A DNA stretch of 58,676 nucleotides from Billgrantia montanilacus (lineage in GTDB: Bacteria; Pseudomonadota; Gammaproteobacteria; Pseudomonadales; Halomonadaceae), in NCBI RefSeq assembly GCF_003336675.1, contig NZ_QPII01000023.1:1-58676 (forward strand). The letters run 5' to 3'. The position numbers and the translations under genes are program-made. Positions 54,281-58,676 of the stretch are shown here, piece after piece. A model generated the notes under the pieces. It was not told where the DNA came from. It did no database searches and worked only from the letters and a program-made list of their open reading frames with translations. Within the stretch, counting starts at the first letter, position 1; each line of letters begins with the position of its first letter.

Positions 54281-55786
54281 ATGGGCGAAGACGGCATGTT
54301 CGAACAGCGGGGGCTGCATCAGCGGCTCGGTTATCAATGGCGGAGCTGGGCGCCGGTGCTCAAGGTGTTGTCCGTCCTCTGGATGGTGCTGGCCTTGTTC
54401 ATGGCATTGCCCTGGGTGGTGTTGTTGATCGAGGGGGAGCCCGATGCCACGGCATTCGGCCTGTCGATGGTCATCGTGCTGAGTGCGGTGGCGCTGAGCT
54501 GGCTCGCCACGCTGAAAGTAGCGATAGAACTCAAACCCTGGCAGATGTTCGTACTGACGACCTTCAGTTGGGTCAGTATCAGTGGTTTTGCCAGCCTGCC
54601 CCTGGTGTTGGGTGCCCCCCAGCTTTCTTTCACCAATGCCGTCTTCGAGTCGGTGTCTGCGATCACCACCACCGGCTCGACGATTCTCGAGGGCATCGAG
54701 TCCCTCTCCGATGGCCTCAAGCTGTGGCGGGGGATCATGCAGTGGCTGGGGGGCATCGGTATCATCGTGATGGGGATCGCCATCCTGCCGTTCCTCAAGG
54801 TCGGCGGCATGCGGCTCTTTCACACCGAGTCTTCGGACTGGTCCGACAAGGTGATGCCTCGCACCGGTGGTATCGCCAAGGCTACCCTGGGCATCTATTG
54901 CGGCTTCACCCTGATCGCCATGCTGACCTACTGGCTGGGTGGCATGGCGCTGCTCGATGCGGTGGTGCACGGCATGACCTCGGTGGCTACGGGCGGCTTT
55001 GCCAATTCGGATGCCTCGTTCGGGGCCTATGGCGATCGCCCCTTCCTGCTCTGGGCGGCCAGCCTCTTCATGCTGGCAGGTGCGCTTCCCTTCGTGCTTT
55101 ATATCCGTGTCTTGCGCGGTTCCCGGCTGGCACTGTGGCGAGATCAGCAGGTGCAGGGGCTGCTGCTGCTTCTGCTGATCGTCATCCTGAGCCTTACCCT
55201 ATGGAGAATGTGGCTGGGTACGCCGCCCTTCGAGGCGCTCACCCATGTCGCCTTCAATGTGATATCCGTCGTTACGACCACCGGCTACGCCTCGGATGAC
55301 TATAGTGTCTGGGGGCCGCTGGCCTTCGTCGCGTTCTTCTACCTGACCTTCGTCGGCGGCTGCAGCGGCTCCACCAGTGGCGGCATGAAGATATTCCGCT
55401 TCCAGGTGTCGACCATTTTGCTGCGCAACCAGCTGCGTTACCTGACCCACTCCAGCGGTGTGTTTGCCTCACGCTACAATAACCAACCGCTGACCGATGA
55501 AGTCACTCGCGGCGTGGTGGCCTTCTCCTTCTTCTTTTTTCTTACCATTGCCGGGTTGGCCCTGGGGCTCTCCTTGCTGGGCCTCGATTTGGTCACCGCG
55601 CTTTCCGGTGCGGCCACCGCCGTGGCCAACGTCGGGCCGGGGCTGGGTGACACCATCGGCCCGTCCGGCAATTTTGCACCGCTACCGGATGCGGCCAAAT
55701 GGCTGTTATGTGTGGGTATGCTGATGGGGCGGCTCGAGATACTTACCGTGCTGGTATTGCTGACCCCAATGTTCTGGCGCAAGTAG
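54281..55786 (+). CDS. trkH: TrkH-type potassium transporter
   Basis: 501 residues with four repeated M1-P-M2 units. The selectivity-filter loops are in SAITTTGSTI, SVATGGFANSD, SVVTTTGYASDD and AVANVGPGLGD, one in each quarter. It is the membrane subunit of a Trk K+ uptake system that works with the cytoplasmic TrkA (start seen at 58560). Potassium uptake is central in halophiles for fast osmotic response. The start may be 54281 or 54296 (MFEQRG); neither has a clear ribosome-binding site. Next come a KdpD-like kinase and KdpE-like regulator. Confidence 0.93.
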   Translation: MGEDGMFEQRGLHQRLGYQWRSWAPVLKVLSVLWMVLALFMALPWVVLLIEGEPDATAFGLSMVIVLSAVALSWLATLKVAIELKPWQMFVLTTFSWVSISGFASLPLVLGAPQLSFTNAVFESVSAITTTGSTILEGIESLSDGLKLWRGIMQWLGGIGIIVMGIAILPFLKVGGMRLFHTESSDWSDKVMPRTGGIAKATLGIYCGFTLIAMLTYWLGGMALLDAVVHGMTSVATGGFANSDASFGAYGDRPFLLWAASLFMLAGALPFVLYIRVLRGSRLALWRDQQVQGLLLLLLIVILSLTLWRMWLGTPPFEALTHVAFNVISVVTTTGYASDDYSVWGPLAFVAFFYLTFVGGCSGSTSGGMKIFRFQVSTILLRNQLRYLTHSSGVFASRYNNQPLTDEVTRGVVAFSFFFFLTIAGLALGLSLLGLDLVTALSGAATAVANVGPGLGDTIGPSGNFAPLPDAAKWLLCVGMLMGRLEILTVLVLLTPMFWRK

Positions 55787-55820
55787 TCTGAAGAACTCAA
55801 CCCCGAGGACGACCGGATCG

Positions 55821-57848
55821 ATGAACGCCACTCCCGATTCACGCCCCGCCAGTGATCCGCCGCCGGCAGCGGCGCCAGGCGATGCCGAGCAAGTTCGCCG
55901 GGGGGCGGCGAAAGGTGTGCGCCTGCTGGTGGCGCTCAGCGGCGGCAGCGAGGACGCAGCCCTGGTACGCACCGCCCATCGCCTGGCCGAGCGCGACGGC
56001 GTGCGCTGGCGCGCGATACACGTGGACAACGGCCGCGATGACGCCGAACGCCGGCTGGTGCTGGAAAAGGACTTTGCCATGGTGCACCGGCTGGGCGGCG
56101 AGACCCGGGTGCTCCAGGGGCAGGACCGGGCCGCGGAGCTGCACGACTATGCCCGCGAGCATCGTATTGCCACCCTGCTGGTGGGCTGTTCCCGGCCTTC
56201 AGGTTGGCGTGTCTGGCGCCGCACCCTCGCCGAGCAGTTGCTGCGCCGCGGTGGGACCTTCGACCTGGTGGTGGTGGCGGAGGCCCGGCAGCGCTCGCGC
56301 TTTCGGCCGCGGCACGTCTGGCAGCCGCTGCGATTTCGCGAGCCGGTGGTGGCCCTGCTCAGTGTCCTGGGCGCTCTGGTGGTGGCCTGGGGACTGGAGT
56401 CCTGGCTGGAACTGGCCAACCTGTCGCTGGTGTTCCTCGCCGCGGTGCTGGCCAGTGCCACCCTGGCCGGCACCCGGGCGGCGATGTTCAGTGCCGGGCT
56501 TGGCTTCCTGGCCTTCAACTTCTTCTTCACCCAGCCACGCTTCTCCTTCGCCATCGTTGAGCACGGACAGCTGCTCACCGTGGTCTTCTTCCTGCTGGTG
56601 GCGGTGGTGGTCGGCCAACTGGCCGGCAGCGGGCGACGCCGGTTGCTGGCGTTGCGCTCCAGCCGGGAACAGACTCACCGGCTGCTGACCTATGCCCGGG
56701 CCTTGTCGGCCGCCACCGACCGGGACCAGGTGGGCGATATCGGTGTCACGTCGCTGGAGCGCTGGCTGGGCGTTCCCGTGGTGCTGCTCGACCGGGATGA
56801 GAAGGGCGCCGACTTTACGATCCGCCACGCGGCCCCGCCCGGCATGACCCTGGACGCGGGGGCTCTCACGGCGGCGGGCTGGAGCTGGCAGCATCGGCAG
56901 CCCAGCGGCCGCGGCACCGAGAACCTGCCCGACCAGCAGTGGCGACTGCTGCCCCTGGTGGAACAGGGGCGAGTGCTGGGTGTCGTGGGCCTCAAGCTGG
57001 CGGTGCGCGAGACGCCCCCGGGTCCCGATCAGGAGGCCTTGATCGAGGCGCTGTCCAGCCAGCTCACCATGGCCCTGGAGCGGACCCGGCTGGTCAGCGA
57101 CCTGGGGACTGCACGCCTGTCGGAGGAGAACGAGCGGCTGCGATCGGCGCTGCTTTCGTCGGTTTCCCACGACTTGCGCACGCCTTTGGCATCGATCATC
57201 GGTTCGGCTAGTACGCTGCGTGAGCTGGAGGCTCAGCTCAGCGATGAGGACAAGCATGAGCTGCTGGATAGCATCCTGTCCGAGAGCGAGCGGCTCAATC
57301 GCTATATCCAGAACCTGCTGGACATGACCCGATTGGGGCATGGCAGACTGAAGATCGAGCGTGACTGGATTTCCCTGGAGGACCTGATCGAGTCGGCCAT
57401 CAAGCGCCTGGGGCCTTCTCTGGAGCACGTGACAATCGAACGTAGTGGAATCGGTGAGATGCCGCTGCTCTTTGTTCACCCTGCACTGATTGAACAGGCA
57501 CTGGTCAATGTCATCGACAACGCCGCCCGCTTTTCGCCGCCAGAGGGCAGGGTCATCATTGCCGGCCGTCTGGACGAAACGGACCGGCAGTTGGAGGTCC
57601 GGGTGACCGACGAGGGGCCGGGCATTCCCCCGGCACAGCGCCAGGCGGTATTCGACATGTTCTTCACGGGGGGCGAAGGCGACCGTAGCCGCTACGGCAG
57701 TGGGCTCGGCCTGGCCATTTGCCGTGGCATGCTCGGCGCCCACGGGGGCAGCATTGCGGCAGAGCCGGGGCCGGCGGGCAGCGGCACCAGTATCGTGATG
57801 CGCCTGCCGCTCAGCGAGAGAGAAGAGGGCGCGCAGGATGATGGCTGA
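55821..57848 (+). CDS. KdpD-like sensor histidine kinase lacking the N-terminal KdpD domain
   Basis: 675 residues against about 890 for full KdpD. Order: a UspA-like domain (about 33-155, VRLLVALSGGSEDAALVRTA), a DUF4118 membrane region with four TM helices (about 175-275), a GAF-like domain (about 300-420), then HisKA with H450 (SSVSHDLRTPL) and HATPase (NVIDNAARFS, DEGPGIPP, GSGLGLAICRG). The amino-terminal KdpD ATP-binding domain is absent. It overlaps kdpE by 11 bp. It is probably a membrane sensor for K+ or turgor controlling the neighbouring trkH/trkA rather than kdpFABC, which is not in the window. Confidence 0.87.
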   Translation: MNATPDSRPASDPPPAAAPGDAEQVRRGAAKGVRLLVALSGGSEDAALVRTAHRLAERDGVRWRAIHVDNGRDDAERRLVLEKDFAMVHRLGGETRVLQGQDRAAELHDYAREHRIATLLVGCSRPSGWRVWRRTLAEQLLRRGGTFDLVVVAEARQRSRFRPRHVWQPLRFREPVVALLSVLGALVVAWGLESWLELANLSLVFLAAVLASATLAGTRAAMFSAGLGFLAFNFFFTQPRFSFAIVEHGQLLTVVFFLLVAVVVGQLAGSGRRRLLALRSSREQTHRLLTYARALSAATDRDQVGDIGVTSLERWLGVPVVLLDRDEKGADFTIRHAAPPGMTLDAGALTAAGWSWQHRQPSGRGTENLPDQQWRLLPLVEQGRVLGVVGLKLAVRETPPGPDQEALIEALSSQLTMALERTRLVSDLGTARLSEENERLRSALLSSVSHDLRTPLASIIGSASTLRELEAQLSDEDKHELLDSILSESERLNRYIQNLLDMTRLGHGRLKIERDWISLEDLIESAIKRLGPSLEHVTIERSGIGEMPLLFVHPALIEQALVNVIDNAARFSPPEGRVIIAGRLDETDRQLEVRVTDEGPGIPPAQRQAVFDMFFTGGEGDRSRYGSGLGLAICRGMLGAHGGSIAAEPGPAGSGTSIVMRLPLSEREEGAQDDG

Positions 57849-58557
57849 GAATCGGCATGTACTGATCATCGACGACGAGCCCCAGATTCGTCGTTTCCTG
57901 CGCATCAGCCTTGTGTCGCAGGGTTTCAGGGTGAGCGAAGCGGCTACCGGTGGCGAAGGGCTCGCTCGCGCTCTGAACGAAGCTCCCGACCTCGTGCTGC
58001 TGGATCTTGGGCTACCCGACATGGACGGCCAAGCGGTACTCGATGGGCTGCGGTCAGGCAGCGCGGTCCCGGTCATCGTGGTGTCGGTGCGCGGGCACGA
58101 GGCCGAAAAGGTTCGTGCCCTGGATCGGGGGGCCAATGATTATGTCACCAAGCCCTTCGGTATCCAGGAGCTGCTGGCACGGATACGCTCGCTGCTGCGG
58201 CGCCATGGTGAGCCAGGCGAAGGCCCTGCGTTGACGCGCTACCGCCGCGCCGATCTGGTCATCGACCTTGCGGCTCGGCGGGTCACACATGGCGATTCGC
58301 CGGTTCACCTCACGCCGAAGGAGTACGCCGTGCTGGATCGCCTGGCACGCCATGCCGGCCGGGTGGTCACCCAGACCCAGTTGTTGCGTGATGTCTGGGG
58401 GCCGACCCACGCCCACGACACCCACTACCTGCGCATCGTCATCAGCAAGTTGCGCCACAAGCTCGGCGATGACCCCCAGTCACCGCATCTTCTCCAGACC
58501 GAGGCGGGTATTGGCTATCGGCTGCTGGTAGAGCCCGAAGCGGCTACGGAGCAATAG
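57838..58557 (+). CDS. KdpE-like response regulator (OmpR family)
   Basis: 239 residues. The receiver domain has the acidic pair in LIIDDEPQIRRF, the phosphoacceptor D56 in LVLLDLGLPDMDG and a late Lys in NDYVTKPFGIQELLAR. A winged-helix DNA-binding domain (HLTPKEYAVLDRLARHAGRVVT, RIVISKLRHKLGDDP) follows. It is cotranslated with the KdpD-like kinase (11-bp overlap) and stops 2 bp before trkA. Probably it regulates the surrounding potassium-uptake genes. Confidence 0.9.
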   Translation: MMAENRHVLIIDDEPQIRRFLRISLVSQGFRVSEAATGGEGLARALNEAPDLVLLDLGLPDMDGQAVLDGLRSGSAVPVIVVSVRGHEAEKVRALDRGANDYVTKPFGIQELLARIRSLLRRHGEPGEGPALTRYRRADLVIDLAARRVTHGDSPVHLTPKEYAVLDRLARHAGRVVTQTQLLRDVWGPTHAHDTHYLRIVISKLRHKLGDDPQSPHLLQTEAGIGYRLLVEPEAATEQ

Positions 58558-58559
58558 CA

Positions 58560-58676
58560 ATGAAGATCATCATTCTTGGCGCCGGCCAGGTCGGCGGTAC
58601 GCTGGCCGAGCACCTGGCCCGCGAGGAAAACGACATCACCGTGGTGGACACCGACGGCGAGCGGCTGCGCGAACTG
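58560..58676 (+). CDS. trkA: TrkA-type K+ uptake protein, 5' end only (runs off the window)
   Basis: The first 39 codons read MKIIILGAGQVGGTLAEHLA and continue to the window edge. The GAGQVGGTLAEHL Rossmann motif followed by ITVVDTDGERL is the RCK/KTN nucleotide-binding start of TrkA. It begins 2 bp after the kdpE-like stop, forming a trkH-kdpD-kdpE-trkA run. Only this part is in the window, so the rest is unseen. Confidence 0.9.
   Translation, partial: MKIIILGAGQVGGTLAEHLAREENDITVVDTDGERLREL

Noticed and set aside
56199..58136. A 645-codon minus-strand frame opposite the KdpD-like gene
   Set aside because: Shadow frame; low-complexity Gln/Arg-rich sequence, no ribosome-binding site.

Overview
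The window reads as a piece of chromosome from a high-GC, halotolerant gammaproteobacterium, most likely Halomonas or another member of the Halomonadaceae. This rests on the protein repertoire: a PHA phasin, a TrkH-type potassium transporter next to a KdpDE-like pair and trkA, an MscS channel, katG, TPP-riboswitch-controlled thiC and tenA, and an ackA-pta pair. The taxon is inferred; no rRNA or other marker is present. I saw no tRNA, rRNA, CRISPR array, integrase or complete insertion sequence.

Layout. 0.1-7 kb: a short repeat element, a membrane-anchored thioredoxin-like protein, argE, katG, small membrane and hydrolase genes, and a phasin with a candidate PHA-regulator site. 7.2-13.2 kb: sbcD-sbcC (overlapping), with nfi (endonuclease V) diverging from them and a DUF1415 gene downstream. 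13.2-21.6 kb: an aldo/keto reductase, an OsmC protein, an amidoligase/glutamine-amidotransferase pair that overlaps by 4 bp, a large MscS channel diverging from the pair, an unrecognised two-TM protein and a CBS-BON protein. 21.6-30.1 kb: a class V aminotransferase, a methyltransferase, thiO, ackA-pta, an EamA transporter and a small outer-membrane barrel. 30.2-37.7 kb: an orphan CARF-nuclease (DUF1887/VC1899-like) gene, thiC and tenA each behind its own TPP riboswitch, a YceI remnant, an AT-rich two-TM orphan, and an LpxL-type acyltransferase. 37.7-48.1 kb: VOC, methyltransferase and MFS genes, then an acyl-CoA dehydrogenase / acyl-CoA ligase / 3-hydroxyacyl-CoA dehydrogenase / enoyl-CoA hydratase cluster split by about 2.2 kb of accessory DNA (repeat, gene remnants, a lone CheB). 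48.1-58.7 kb: an EamA transporter, a Rieske protein, a MOSC protein, a sulfur-related MBL/DUF442/DUF305 run, YtoQ, an ACR3/BASS-like transporter, and trkH-kdpD-kdpE-trkA.

Structure beyond genes. Two dispersed, non-coding inverted-repeat families appear twice each. In the first, the short copy (38 bp) equals the long copy (131 bp) minus exactly the 93 bp between two CGAGCG hexamers. The second lies at 33875-34099 and 45052-45170, in the same two zones that hold most of the gene remnants and the compositionally odd genes. The best candidates for little-described biology are the amidoligase/amidotransferase pair with its channel and membrane neighbours, the degenerate DUF1887 protein, and the AT-rich two-TM orphan at 35.4 kb. 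No function can be proven from sequence alone.
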